Made by a program: the position numbers and the translations under genes
Notes under the pieces: generated by a model
What the model saw: the letters and a program-made list of their open reading frames with translations, nothing else
Told to the model about the DNA's origin: nothing
Databases searched by the model: none
Shown here: positions 32,492 through 40,797 of the stretch, one piece after another
How positions within the stretch are numbered: the stretch's first letter is position 1
Layout: every line of letters begins with the position of its first letter
Source of the DNA: Candidatus Omnitrophota bacterium
Lineage (GTDB): Bacteria > Omnitrophota > Omnitrophia > Omnitrophales > Aquincolibacteriaceae
Assembly (NCBI GenBank): GCA_023247035.1
Contig: JAHFHG010000010.1
Span: 1 to 50,600 of the forward strand
DNA length: 50,600 nt
Direction: 5' to 3'

Positions 32492-33604
32492 TTAACTCCT
32501 TTTCTCCAAATAAGATTTTAATAACCGGTAAAATTGCGCGTTCTGGCTCCGCCGCCCAATCGTGACGCGAATCCAAGTCGAAAGCCCGTAAGCCTTCATT
32601 GAGCGGACAATCATTCCTTTGCGAAGCAGGGCCTGGAAGACCTCCTCCGCGTCGCGGCCGACGTCGACCAAAATAAAATTGGCCTGGCTTGGGATATGCC
32701 GGAGCCCCAATTTCTCAAAACGTTTGGCCAAATAGCGCCTTCCGCTGGAGACAAGATGTTTGGTCCGCCATAAAAAAAAGCGGTCATCCAAGGCGGCCGC
32801 GGCGCCGGCCTGGGCCACGGAATTGACATTAAACGGCTGTCTGATTTTGTGCAGGTATTCGATCATCGAAGGCGCGCCCAGCCCATATCCGACACGAGCC
32901 CCCGCCAGTCCGTAAGCTTTTGAAAACGTGCGCAAAATGACGATATTCGGCTTCTCGGTCTTGGCATGAAAAATCATGTGAGGAAAATCCGCGGCCTCGA
33001 CAAAATCCACATAAGCCTCGTCAAAACACACAATCACGTCTTTGGGAACGCGCGCGATAAAATCCTCAACTTCCTGGGTCGTCACATAAGTCCCCGTCGG
33101 GTTATTGGGATTGGCGATAAAAATCAACCGCGTCCGGCCTGTGATCGCATTCAGGATTCCCTGCAGGTCAAAGCGGAAATTTTTCATCGGCACGCCGACA
33201 TATTCGGCGCCCATCACCTGCGTCAAAATGGGATAAACTAAAAAAGTTGTTTCAGAGGAAATCACCCGGTCCCCTTCGCTGACAAATCCCCGCGCGAGGA
33301 GTTCGATAATTTCGTTGGAACCATTTCCGATAATAAGCTGATTTTCCCCGATGCCCAATTCCTGGCTGAGGCGCTTGACAAGATAGTGGCATTTGCTTTC
33401 CGGATAAAGGTGAACCTCGCGGAGGGCGCGGCGCATGGCACGCAGCGCTTTGCGCGAAGGCCCGAGCGGATTCTCATTGGAGGCAAGCTTAATCACGTGA
33501 TGAAGCCCGAGCTCGCGCTCCAGCTCTTTAATCGGCTTGCCCGGTTCGTAAGGACGTACGGACCGGATATAACTCTTGTAACGCTCTTCCATTTTGTGAG
33601 GCAT
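32492..33604 (-). CDS. hisC: Histidinol-phosphate/aromatic aminotransferase (HisC type)
   Basis: PLP-dependent fold-type I aminotransferase. The Schiff-base Lys is in [17 protein letters not shown]; other markers are [38 protein letters not shown] and DEAYVDF. Length 370 is normal. No other histidine genes are in the window. It lies between pheA and aroF, 11 bases after pheA, so here it may transaminate phenylpyruvate and 4-hydroxyphenylpyruvate to Phe and Tyr, as some HisC-family enzymes do. Histidine synthesis may be a second role. The symbol rests on sequence type, not proven substrate. Confidence 0.9.
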   Translation of the reverse strand: MPHKMEERYKSYIRSVRPYEPGKPIKELERELGLHHVIKLASNENPLGPSRKALRAMRRALREVHLYPESKCHYLVKRLSQELGIGENQLIIGNGSNEIIELLARGFVSEGDRVISSETTFLVYPILTQVMGAEYVGVPMKNFRFDLQGILNAITGRTRLIFIANPNNPTGTYVTTQEVEDFIARVPKDVIVCFDEAYVDFVEAADFPHMIFHAKTEKPNIVILRTFSKAYGLAGARVGYGLGAPSMIEYLHKIRQPFNVNSVAQAGAAAALDDRFFLWRTKHLVSSGRRYLAKRFEKLGLRHIPSQANFILVDVGRDAEEVFQALLRKGMIVRSMKAYGLSTWIRVTIGRRSQNAQFYRLLKSYLEKRS

Positions 33605-33615
33605 AAGAAGTCGCT

Positions 33616-34689
33616 TTAGGCCTCTTTCGCGTTTGAGGCAGGATAGGATCCCAGGACTTTCATAAACTTGGCCCGGCCTTCGATTTGCTTCAGCATCTTT
33701 TGAATTTTCGGCTTCTCGCAGTGGCCTTCAAAATCGATGTAGAAGTAATAATCCCACGCCTTTTTTTTGGACGGCCGCGACTCGATCTTGGTCATATTGA
33801 TCCCGGATTTCTTAAACGGATCGAGCATTTCGTAAAGAGCGCCGACCTTGTCTTTGATGGACACAAGAATCGAAGTCTTGTCCCTCCCCGACGGCGGCGG
33901 AATCTGGCGCGAGACCACCAGAAAACGCGTGACATTTTTGGAAAAATCCTGTATCCCCTCCGCGATCAGAGGGAGATTATAAAGCGTGGCGGCCAATTTG
34001 GAGCCGATTGCGGCGGCGCCGTCCTCTTTCTCGGCCCGCTGCGCCGCGGCCGTAGTACTCGCCGTTTCAATCAATTCCGTATGAGGCAGATGCGTCTCGA
34101 TCCAGTTGCGGCACTGGCCGAACACCTGCGGATTGGAATAAACCCGGCGGATGTCTTTCAGCTTGGAATGGGACATCAAGTTGTGTGAAATCTCAAAAAG
34201 GATCTCCGAGCAGATTTTGAGGTCTGAATCCATAAACATATCCAGCGAATGCGTCACGGCGCCTTCAATCGAATTCTCCACAGGGATCACGCCGTAATCC
34301 GCCTGTTTATGGTCCACTTCGTGGAAGACTTGATTGATGCTGGAAGCGGAAAAATAGCGCACGCTCGATCCGAATTTGGAGAGCGAAGCCAAATGGGTAA
34401 AAGTGGCCTGCGGGCCGAGGTAGGCAATGGTCAAAGGTTTTTCCAGCGCAAGCGCGGCCGACATAATCTCCCGGTAGATGGCTTTCAGCGCGTCCTTCGG
34501 CAAAGGGCCTTGGGCTTCCCGTTCGATTTTTTGATAAATCGCGCTTTCGCGTTCGGGAGCGTAGACTTCTTTTCCCGCTTCGGCCTTAAGCCTTCCGACC
34601 TCCAAAACTAAGGCGGTACGCTCATTCAGAAGGGAAATAATTTTTTGGTCCAACTCGTCAATTTTCGTGCGAATCTGATTCAAGTCCAT
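33616..34689 (-). CDS. pheA: Chorismate mutase / prephenate dehydratase (P-protein)
   Basis: Bifunctional enzyme that turns chorismate to prephenate and then phenylpyruvate. The N-terminal chorismate mutase domain covers about residues 1-85 (IRTKIDELDQKIISLLNER, YAPERE, IYREIMSAALALE). The dehydratase domain follows (IAYLGPQATFTHLAS, DYGVIPVENSIEGAVTHSLDMF, with NVTRFLVV). The C-terminal ACT domain (SILVSIKDKVGALYEML, NMTKIESRPSKKKAWDYYFYIDF) provides phenylalanine feedback. The ATG at 34689 has GGAG ahead of it and gives 357 residues; it overlaps the scpB end by 32 bases. Confidence 0.95.
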   Translation of the reverse strand: MDLNQIRTKIDELDQKIISLLNERTALVLEVGRLKAEAGKEVYAPERESAIYQKIEREAQGPLPKDALKAIYREIMSAALALEKPLTIAYLGPQATFTHLASLSKFGSSVRYFSASSINQVFHEVDHKQADYGVIPVENSIEGAVTHSLDMFMDSDLKICSEILFEISHNLMSHSKLKDIRRVYSNPQVFGQCRNWIETHLPHTELIETASTTAAAQRAEKEDGAAAIGSKLAATLYNLPLIAEGIQDFSKNVTRFLVVSRQIPPPSGRDKTSILVSIKDKVGALYEMLDPFKKSGINMTKIESRPSKKKAWDYYFYIDFEGHCEKPKIQKMLKQIEGRAKFMKVLGSYPASNAKEA

Positions 34690-35605
34690 CTCTCTGCTCC
34701 GCTGTTCCTTCCTGCGCCGCGCCGGTTTCTTCTTGCGAAAGTTCATCCCTTTTCATTTCTTCGCCGGCTTTCGAATCCTCTTTTGAAAGGATATTCGATA
34801 AGCCCGCCTCAGCCTTTTCGCTTTGATCTTCCTCGCGTTCCTTTTGAGCCTTTTCAGGTTCTCCGGGCTCCGCTACCGGAACGATCTTTGAAGCGCCGAT
34901 CAAATCTTCTTTTTTGACCGACGATTCCACAATCTTTTTGATCTCTTCGAGGCTCGGAAGGGCCGTAAGCGCCTTAAGCCCGAAATGCTCCAGGAATTTT
35001 TCCGTAGTTCCGTACAGGAAAGGGCGGCCCGGGACTTCTTTCCTTCCCACGATTTTAATCAAGCTGCGCTCCAGCAGAGTGGACATCACGCCGCTTACGT
35101 CCACGCCGCGCAGGTCTTCAATCTCGGCCCGCGTGATGGGCTGCTTATAAGCTAAAATGGCCAGCGTTTCAAGCGCCGATTGGGTGACCTGTTTGGCCTT
35201 CTTTTGAAGCTCCACTTTCAAGATCCAGGGCGAGTATTCTTTCTTCGTGGCGATCTCGTAGCCGCCGGCGATTTCCACAATCTCAAAGCTCCGGCCCTGC
35301 CCGGTATATTCCGCTGCAAGCTGCCGGATGATTCCTTCGATTTCTTTGACCGTGACCGATTTCAAAACCCGGCGGATTTCCGAGGGAGTCAAAGGTTTGG
35401 CGGAGGCAAAAAGCAGGGCCTCGACAACGCGCGTGCGCTGAAGAGGCTCAAGGATTTGGTTCTCGTCGATCCTCTGAATCTCAAGGGAAATCTTTTCATT
35501 TTCAAGGACCGGCAGAAGCTGCTCCTCCAGCCTTTCTTCAAGCTCTCGGCGCAAATTCTTCAACCGTTCGGATTGTTCCTTTTCTTTTTCCTTTAGGGCA
35601 GCCAA
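34658..35605 (-). CDS. scpB: Segregation and condensation protein B
   Basis: Winged-helix partner of ScpA in the SMC condensin complex. The core has VVEALLFASAKPLTPSEIRRVL, the conserved LETLAILAYKQPITRAEIEDLRGVDV and GRPFLYGTTEKFLEHFGL. At 315 residues it is longer than the usual roughly 200. An N-terminal charged helix (about 55 residues) is extra, as is a C-terminal low-complexity acidic tail rich in Glu, Lys and Gln (from about residue 240), probably disordered. A TTG start at 35605 sits 8 bases behind AAGGAG. It follows scpA by 11 bases. Confidence 0.93.
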   Translation of the reverse strand: MAALKEKEKEQSERLKNLRRELEERLEEQLLPVLENEKISLEIQRIDENQILEPLQRTRVVEALLFASAKPLTPSEIRRVLKSVTVKEIEGIIRQLAAEYTGQGRSFEIVEIAGGYEIATKKEYSPWILKVELQKKAKQVTQSALETLAILAYKQPITRAEIEDLRGVDVSGVMSTLLERSLIKIVGRKEVPGRPFLYGTTEKFLEHFGLKALTALPSLEEIKKIVESSVKKEDLIGASKIVPVAEPGEPEKAQKEREEDQSEKAEAGLSNILSKEDSKAGEEMKRDELSQEETGAAQEGTAEQRDGLESDSHEN

Positions 35606-35616
35606 AACAAAACTCC

Positions 35617-36426
35617 TTAATCGGTTTCGGTTGTCTTTTCGATCACGATTTCTCCAAAATGCTGATCTTGAAAAACCCGGGCAAAGCGCACGCGGATAAT
35701 TTCAAGCAGGGCAAGGAAGGTCGCGATCAGGATATTTTTGCCGCTGGATCCCTCAAAAAGGCTTGAAAAAACGACGCGCTTTTTTTCCAAAAGAAGGTTC
35801 CGGATTTCGGTCATTTTTTCTTCGATCGAAATGGCCTGCTCAAAAACTTCGTGCATCTCGACGTGTCCGATCCGCATCACGACATTCTGAAAAGCGGAAA
35901 GCAGGTCGTAAAGGTTGGCGCTGAACGAATCGATCTCGACGCTTTCCGTGTCCAGCTCGGAAAGGTAATAATCGGAAATCTGGCGCGTAAACATTTTGCC
36001 GCGCTCCCCTTCCAAAAGCCCGAGTTCCTTGGCGGCCCGTTTGAAGGCCTGATATTCGAGAAGTTTCCGGACCAGTTCCGAGCGCGGGTCTTCGCCGAGA
36101 TCGTCGTCTTCCTCATCTTCCTGGGGAAGCAGCGTTTTGGATTTGATGTAAATGAGCGTTGCGGCCATCACAATGTATTCGCCGGCGATCTCCAAATCGA
36201 GCTGCTTCATTTGCGCCAGAGACTCAAGGTACTGCCGGGTGATCTCCGCGATCGGGATATCATAAATATCCATTTCATTTTTTTTGATCAGGTCAAGCAG
36301 CATATCCAAGGGGCCGTCATAAACGGAAAGTTTCACATGAAGCGCAGTCTGCGCCGGCGGCAGAACGGCGGGCGCGGGAGATTGCGCTCCTGCGGCTTGA
36401 GCATTCGCGTCAGGAGGCAAGGTCAT
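35617..36426 (-). CDS. scpA: Segregation and condensation protein A
   Basis: Kleisin that bridges the SMC heads in chromosome condensation. The N-terminal domain reads VYDGPLDMLLDLIKKNEMDIYDIPIAEITRQYLE, followed by AGEYIVMAATLIYIKSKTLLP, both diagnostic. An acidic linker comes next and a C-terminal winged-helix part (LEIIRVRFARVFQDQHFGEIVIE). Length 269 residues is typical. The first 25 residues are Ala/Pro-rich. Its ATG overlaps the trpS stop by four bases. Operon order trpS-scpA-scpB is shared with many bacteria. Confidence 0.95.
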   Translation of the reverse strand: MTLPPDANAQAAGAQSPAPAVLPPAQTALHVKLSVYDGPLDMLLDLIKKNEMDIYDIPIAEITRQYLESLAQMKQLDLEIAGEYIVMAATLIYIKSKTLLPQEDEEDDDLGEDPRSELVRKLLEYQAFKRAAKELGLLEGERGKMFTRQISDYYLSELDTESVEIDSFSANLYDLLSAFQNVVMRIGHVEMHEVFEQAISIEEKMTEIRNLLLEKKRVVFSSLFEGSSGKNILIATFLALLEIIRVRFARVFQDQHFGEIVIEKTTETD

Positions 36427-37409
36427 TTCCGGATTCCCATAGCTTTCATTGTCTTTTCAAGCGTTTCACCGGCAACTTGACCGGCGCGCCGGCGGCCTCG
36501 ATCTAAAATGGCTTTGATTTCATCCGGCCTTTTCAGCCACTCTTCCCGTTTTTTGCGGATCGGTTCAAGGAATTCGTTCAGGCTTCGCGCCATTTCGGCT
36601 TTGCATTCCACGCACCCGCGCAGCGCCTGGCGGCATTCCTTAGCGACCCGCTCGACCGCGGGCAATTCTTGATAAAGCTTGTGGTGAAAATAGACCGGGC
36701 AAACCTCAGGATTCCCTTTATCTTCCCGCTTCTTGCGCGCAGGATCGGTGACCATACTTCGGACTTTTTTATCGACTACTTCCGGAGGATCTGAAAGATA
36801 GATGCAGTTGTCGTAACTCTTGCTCATCTTGCGGCCGTCCAGCCCGGGCACGCGCGGCGTCTGAGTCAAAATAGGCTGAGGTTCCGGAAAAATTTCGGTC
36901 TGATAAAGGTGCTTAAACCGCCGAACCATCTCGCGCGCCAACTCCAGATGAGGAAGCTGGTCCTCTCCGACCGGGACTTTTTCGGCCCGGTAAAGAAGAA
37001 TATCCGCAGCCTGAAGCACGGGATATCCCAAAAATCCGTAAGTCTGCAAGTCCCGCTCCTTGAGTTCACGGAGCTGGTCCTTGTAAGTCGGATTGCGTTC
37101 CAGCCAGCCGAGCGGAGTGATCATTCCCAGCAGAACCGCCATTTCCGCGTGTTCGTGGACCTCGCTTTGAACAAAAATGGCGCACGATTTAGGATCGAGC
37201 CCGCTCGCCAAATAATCGACCACGACTTCGGTGACCCGGTCGGCGATTGAGGAATGCGACCCATATTCCGTGGTCAGGGCGTGCAGATCCGCAATCATAA
37301 AAAAGGCGTCTTCGCCCTGAAGCTTCTTATAATTCTCCAAAGCTCCAAAGAGATTGCCCAGATGCAGCTTCCCCGTCGGACGGGTCCCGCTTAGAACTCG
37401 GGACGGCAT
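36423..37409 (-). CDS. trpS: Tryptophanyl-tRNA synthetase
   Basis: Charges tRNA-Trp. The class I motifs are TGKLHLGNLFGAL (HIGH equivalent) and GRKMSKSYDN (KMSKS). Tryptophan-pocket segments include MIADLHALTT, YPVLQAADILLY and PVGEDQLPHLELAREM. The ATG at 37409 has a strong AGGAGGAG ahead of it and yields 328 residues, the normal length; nine extra upstream codons are not supported. It heads the trpS-scpA-scpB-pheA-hisC-aroF run. Confidence 0.96.
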   Translation of the reverse strand: MPSRVLSGTRPTGKLHLGNLFGALENYKKLQGEDAFFMIADLHALTTEYGSHSSIADRVTEVVVDYLASGLDPKSCAIFVQSEVHEHAEMAVLLGMITPLGWLERNPTYKDQLRELKERDLQTYGFLGYPVLQAADILLYRAEKVPVGEDQLPHLELAREMVRRFKHLYQTEIFPEPQPILTQTPRVPGLDGRKMSKSYDNCIYLSDPPEVVDKKVRSMVTDPARKKREDKGNPEVCPVYFHHKLYQELPAVERVAKECRQALRGCVECKAEMARSLNEFLEPIRKKREEWLKRPDEIKAILDRGRRRAGQVAGETLEKTMKAMGIRK

Positions 37410-37476
37410 AACAGTCTCCTCCTGAGCATAGAACAATTTTTCTCTTTCTGAAAATGAGCCAATCGGGATTCGGATT

Positions 37477-38175
37477 TCAGATTTGCTTTTTGCAGAGATA
37501 AAAATCCAGGCGCTCGTAATTGCCGTTCAACCGTTCTTCAGCTTCATCTTCGGTCTTCGGCGGAGGAACGATCACCTTTTCTCCGGGTTTCCAATTCACG
37601 GGGCAGGCCACTCCTTTTGCGTCCGCGGTCTGAAGCGCGTCAAGCAGCCGGACGACTTCATCGACGTTGCGCCCGACATTCAGAGGATAATAAATGACGG
37701 CCCTCACGATCCTTTTCGGATCGATGATAAACAAGGTGCGGACCGTGACGGTTGTGCTGGCGCCGGGATGGATCATGCCGTATTTCTGAGCGACTGCGGT
37801 GGAAAGATCGGCGATGAGAGGATAAGGGATCCGCACACCCAAAATTTTTGAGAGATTCTGCGTCCAGGCCAAATGAGAATGGACACTATCGATCGAAAGG
37901 CCGATCAGTTTCGTTTTCCGGGCCCGGAATTCTTCAATGCGCCTCCCGAACTCCGTAAGTTCGGTGCTGCAGACCGGCGTGAAATCCGCAGGATGGGAAA
38001 ATAAGATCACCCACTCCCCTCCCTGCCACTTGCTGAGCGTGATTTCACCGTGAGTGGTCGGCGCCGTAAAATCCGGGGCTAGATCGCCAAGCCGGGGAAT
38101 CGGGGGCGTTTTCGATTCAATATTGGTGGTTTCAGGGCGGGCGGGAATGGACGGGCTAAGAATACCTTGGGACAT
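37477..38175 (-). CDS. Peroxiredoxin (Prx6/1-Cys-like class)
   Basis: Thiol peroxidase that reduces peroxides. The peroxidatic Cys69 lies in FSHPADFTPVCSTEL, the Prx6-class signature, followed by GLSIDSVHSHLAW, IPYPLIAD and TLFIIDPKRIVRAVIYYPLNVGRN. A later Cys (GVACPVNWKPGEKVIVPPP) sits where Prx6-type enzymes often have Ser or Thr, and another Cys lies near the end, so it may work with an internal or partner thiol. An approximately 25-residue N-terminal extension precedes the core. The start has AAGGAGG. A consensus promoter lies upstream. Confidence 0.93.
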   Translation of the reverse strand: MSQGILSPSIPARPETTNIESKTPPIPRLGDLAPDFTAPTTHGEITLSKWQGGEWVILFSHPADFTPVCSTELTEFGRRIEEFRARKTKLIGLSIDSVHSHLAWTQNLSKILGVRIPYPLIADLSTAVAQKYGMIHPGASTTVTVRTLFIIDPKRIVRAVIYYPLNVGRNVDEVVRLLDALQTADAKGVACPVNWKPGEKVIVPPPKTEDEAEERLNGNYERLDFYLCKKQI

Positions 38176-38219
38176 AAAAAATTCCTCCTTAAAAACAAGA
38201 TTCGGATTATTGTGGGGGT

Positions 38220-38248
38220 AGTATACCAAACCGCCAAAGTTTGTTCAA
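38220..38248 (-). promoter_or_regulatory. Sigma-70-type promoter of the peroxiredoxin gene
   Basis: Minus-strand TTGAAC (38243-38248) and TATACT (38220-38225) are separated by 17 bases, about 45 bases ahead of the ATG at 38175. No obvious OxyR or PerR site was recognised. Confidence 0.65.
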
Positions 38249-38279
38249 TCCTCTCAAAAAGTTAAGATGGGGTAAGACG

Positions 38280-38864
38280 TTACGAGGCGATGCTGGGCGC
38301 GGATTTGGAACGGTTCGGGTTAAGCGGCTGGCCTTCCGGCGCAAGCTGGGACGGCTGGATTGATGGGGCCTCGGAAGAAATGGCGGCCTCGACTTTTTCG
38401 ATGCTCAATCCTGATATCTTCAAATCATCTTCGGCAATCATCTTTTCCAAGGCCGTCAACTCTTCGAGCAAAACTTCACGGGCCAAACGGAATTTTCCGT
38501 CGGGAAGTTTAACCCAAATCAGATTTCCTGACGGAATGGCGGTATTGCACCAGCGCATAATCCATTCCGGAGGGGTTTCCTTGCGGTAATTTCTATTTAA
38601 AAACCAGCGCGCAACGCGGGCTACAAAAGGAGCCTTAAAATAGTGATTATCGTAAATGATTTGAACATCCGTGGTTCCGAACCGGTCGATAAGATACGCG
38701 AGTTTTGAAAAGTCAGAAATGTTTCGCAGCTTAAATTGGCGGTAAGCAGGGCTCTCACGCGCAGGCTCAAAACCGGAATAAAGAAAAAGTTTGCTGGAAA
38801 ACAGGGCGGATTCCAAAACGAAAAGGCTTATCACAACCATCACGCTGATTCGGAGTATTCTCAT
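38280..38864 (-). CDS. Membrane-anchored protein of unknown function
   Basis: About 194 residues from the ATG at 38864 (a TTG at 38894 would add 10). An N-terminal membrane segment (ISVMVVISLFVLESALF) is followed by an extracytoplasmic region. The segment KLAYLIDRFGTTDVQIIYDNHYF, then PPEWIMRWCNTAIPSGNLIWVKLPDGKFRLAREVLLEEL, loosely recalls DUF5329-type proteins, but the match is weak and unverified. The C-terminus is Pro/Ser/Ala-rich and probably disordered. It sits alone between sulfite reductase and peroxiredoxin with no clear partner. Confidence 0.65.
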   Translation of the reverse strand: MRILRISVMVVISLFVLESALFSSKLFLYSGFEPARESPAYRQFKLRNISDFSKLAYLIDRFGTTDVQIIYDNHYFKAPFVARVARWFLNRNYRKETPPEWIMRWCNTAIPSGNLIWVKLPDGKFRLAREVLLEELTALEKMIAEDDLKISGLSIEKVEAAISSEAPSIQPSQLAPEGQPLNPNRSKSAPSIAS

Positions 38865-39028
38865 TAGACCTGCAATTCCTTTCAATACGTTCAAAATTTA
38901 CCTGATCTTTTTTTTAAAATCAATACGTTTCTAAAAAAATTTTAGGCACCAAGGAGCGCCGATCAAAAACGGAAATCAAAAAGAAGACTTCTTACAACCT
39001 TATATTAAGCGATTGGTTACGACTTCGA

Positions 39029-40738
39029 TCAAAGCGGCGGACGAGAAGAAATCTCGCGGCGCAGGAATTCAACTCCGACACGGCAGCAGAAATCTCCGAA
39101 ATTTTCATCCCTGTTTTTGGCTTTTTTATAGAGCGCCAGAAGCGGATAAACACTGTCCGCCAATTGAGCCTGCGGAACCTTTTCCGCATAAAGAATATTC
39201 AAGCGATCCCCCGCCAAACTCCCTCCTACATAAATACTGTAGGTTCCCACCGTCCGGCCGACAAAGGCAATTTCCGCATTGTACGGCCGCGCGCAGCCGT
39301 TGGGGCAGCCCGTCATACGGATCATGATCCTTTGACCGCCGAGGCCGAGCATTTCGATTTTTTTCTCCAGATCATCGATGATGCCGGGCAGAACGCGTTC
39401 GGATTCGGTAATCGCCAGGCCGCAAGTCGGAAGCGCGGGGCAGGCCATCGAGTCTTTTAACACATTGGAAAGTTTGTGAGGAAGCGGGACGCCGTAAGAG
39501 CTCAGCATTCCTTCCAATTCAGCTTTTTGATTCTCGCCAAATCCGGACAAAAGAATATCCTGCTGCGCGCTAAGGTGCAAATCCGGACGGTATTTCCGGA
39601 TCACAGCCCGCAGACCAGTCTTGAGCCTGTAACTCCCCTCATCTTTGATACGCCCGTTTTCAATAAAAAGCCCGAGGAACCATTTTCCGTCCGCGCCTCG
39701 GCGCCAGCCCAGGTGATTCTCGATCCCCTTCCACCCGATCGGATGAGCAGGCTCCGTTTTCTTTCCAAACCGTTTCTCAACCTCAGCGCTGAACCACGGA
39801 AGCCCTTTTTCGTCGATCAGGTATTTCATCCGGGCGCGTTTGCGGTCGCTGCGATTGCCGTAATCCCGCTGGACGAGCACTATAGATTTCGTGAGATCAA
39901 GCAAATCTTGAGGATTGACAAAGCACAGAGGCGTCGCAAGCCGGGGATAAGTGGACGCAATCCCGTGCGTCATCCCGAATCCGCCGCCGACCAAAATGTT
40001 GAAACCGTTCAATTTGTCCTTTTCGATTTCCGGGACGATTCCGATGTCATTACTGTAAACGTCCACGCAATTGTCGTCCGGAAAAGCCAAGGCGATTTTA
40101 AATTTTCGCGGGAGGTAAGTTTTTCCGTAAATGGGTTCATCGCCCGTCGGCGCGGGAAGATGGGGCAGTTTTTCTCCGTCGAGCCAAATCTCGTGATACG
40201 CGCCGCTCCGCGACATAAACTGATCCGAGACGGCCTTGGCATATTGAAGGACTTCATATTTTTTCCGATCTGAAAAAGGCGCGGGGCAGGCCGTCACGTT
40301 GCGCACATTGTCCCCGCACGCGCCGAGCGTTGTTCCGAGGCATTGATTCACGCCGGCAATCACGGTCTTCACATTTTTTTTGAGCACGCCGTGAAACTGG
40401 AATCCCTGCCGGGTCGTAATCCGCAGGGTATTGTTCCCGTACCGCGCGGACAGATCGTCATAAACGAGGTATTGATCCGGCGTCAGTTTCCCGCCCGGGA
40501 TCTTCAACCGGACCATCATACTGTAGGCAGGCTCTTTTTTTTCCGCGAGGAGTTTTTGGCGCAGATCGCGGTCGTCCTGTTCGTACGTGCCGTGCGATTT
40601 TAGAAGCTGGATCTCGTCCTTGGAAAAATGAGTCGCGGCCTTTTCCAGGGATTCCTTGATCGTGCCCCGGAGGTAGTTGCTTTTTTCCTTAACCGCCTCG
40701 GCCAGTGAAAGTTTTTTAGATTCTTCCGGAAGGCTCAT
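39029..40738 (-). CDS. cysI: Assimilatory sulfite reductase hemoprotein subunit
   Basis: Reduces sulfite to sulfide at a coupled siroheme and [4Fe-4S] site. The four cluster Cys are 433 and 439 (CPALPTCGLA) and 478 and 482 (TGCPNGCARP). Upstream motifs fit CysI better than NirA: GTYEQDDRDLRQK, RLKIPGGKLTPDQYL, NTLRITTRQGFQFHGVLK and ACGDNVRNVTACP. At 569 residues it is normal. No flavoprotein CysJ, ATP sulfurylase or siroheme gene lies nearby, so electrons must come from a partner encoded elsewhere, possibly ferredoxin. The promoter puts the start site almost on the ATG. Confidence 0.92.
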   Translation of the reverse strand: MSLPEESKKLSLAEAVKEKSNYLRGTIKESLEKAATHFSKDEIQLLKSHGTYEQDDRDLRQKLLAEKKEPAYSMMVRLKIPGGKLTPDQYLVYDDLSARYGNNTLRITTRQGFQFHGVLKKNVKTVIAGVNQCLGTTLGACGDNVRNVTACPAPFSDRKKYEVLQYAKAVSDQFMSRSGAYHEIWLDGEKLPHLPAPTGDEPIYGKTYLPRKFKIALAFPDDNCVDVYSNDIGIVPEIEKDKLNGFNILVGGGFGMTHGIASTYPRLATPLCFVNPQDLLDLTKSIVLVQRDYGNRSDRKRARMKYLIDEKGLPWFSAEVEKRFGKKTEPAHPIGWKGIENHLGWRRGADGKWFLGLFIENGRIKDEGSYRLKTGLRAVIRKYRPDLHLSAQQDILLSGFGENQKAELEGMLSSYGVPLPHKLSNVLKDSMACPALPTCGLAITESERVLPGIIDDLEKKIEMLGLGGQRIMIRMTGCPNGCARPYNAEIAFVGRTVGTYSIYVGGSLAGDRLNILYAEKVPQAQLADSVYPLLALYKKAKNRDENFGDFCCRVGVEFLRREISSRPPL

Positions 40739-40744
40739 GACAGG

Positions 40745-40773
40745 ATTGTATCAAAGCTGATCCCTGCTTGCAA
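40745..40773 (-). promoter_or_regulatory. Sigma-70-type promoter of cysI with almost no leader
   Basis: Minus-strand TTGCAA (40768-40773) and TACAAT (40745-40750) are 17 bases apart. The ATG is at 40738, only 6 bases past the -10, so the predicted transcript begins at or just before the start codon. No ribosome binding site fits between. Confidence 0.6.
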
Positions 40774-40797
40774 AGGCCCTGCGAAACGGGATGGTTT

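Noticed and set aside
37437-37476. Terminator between peroxiredoxin and trpS
   Set aside because: Only weak pairing is visible and there is no T-run in the right place.
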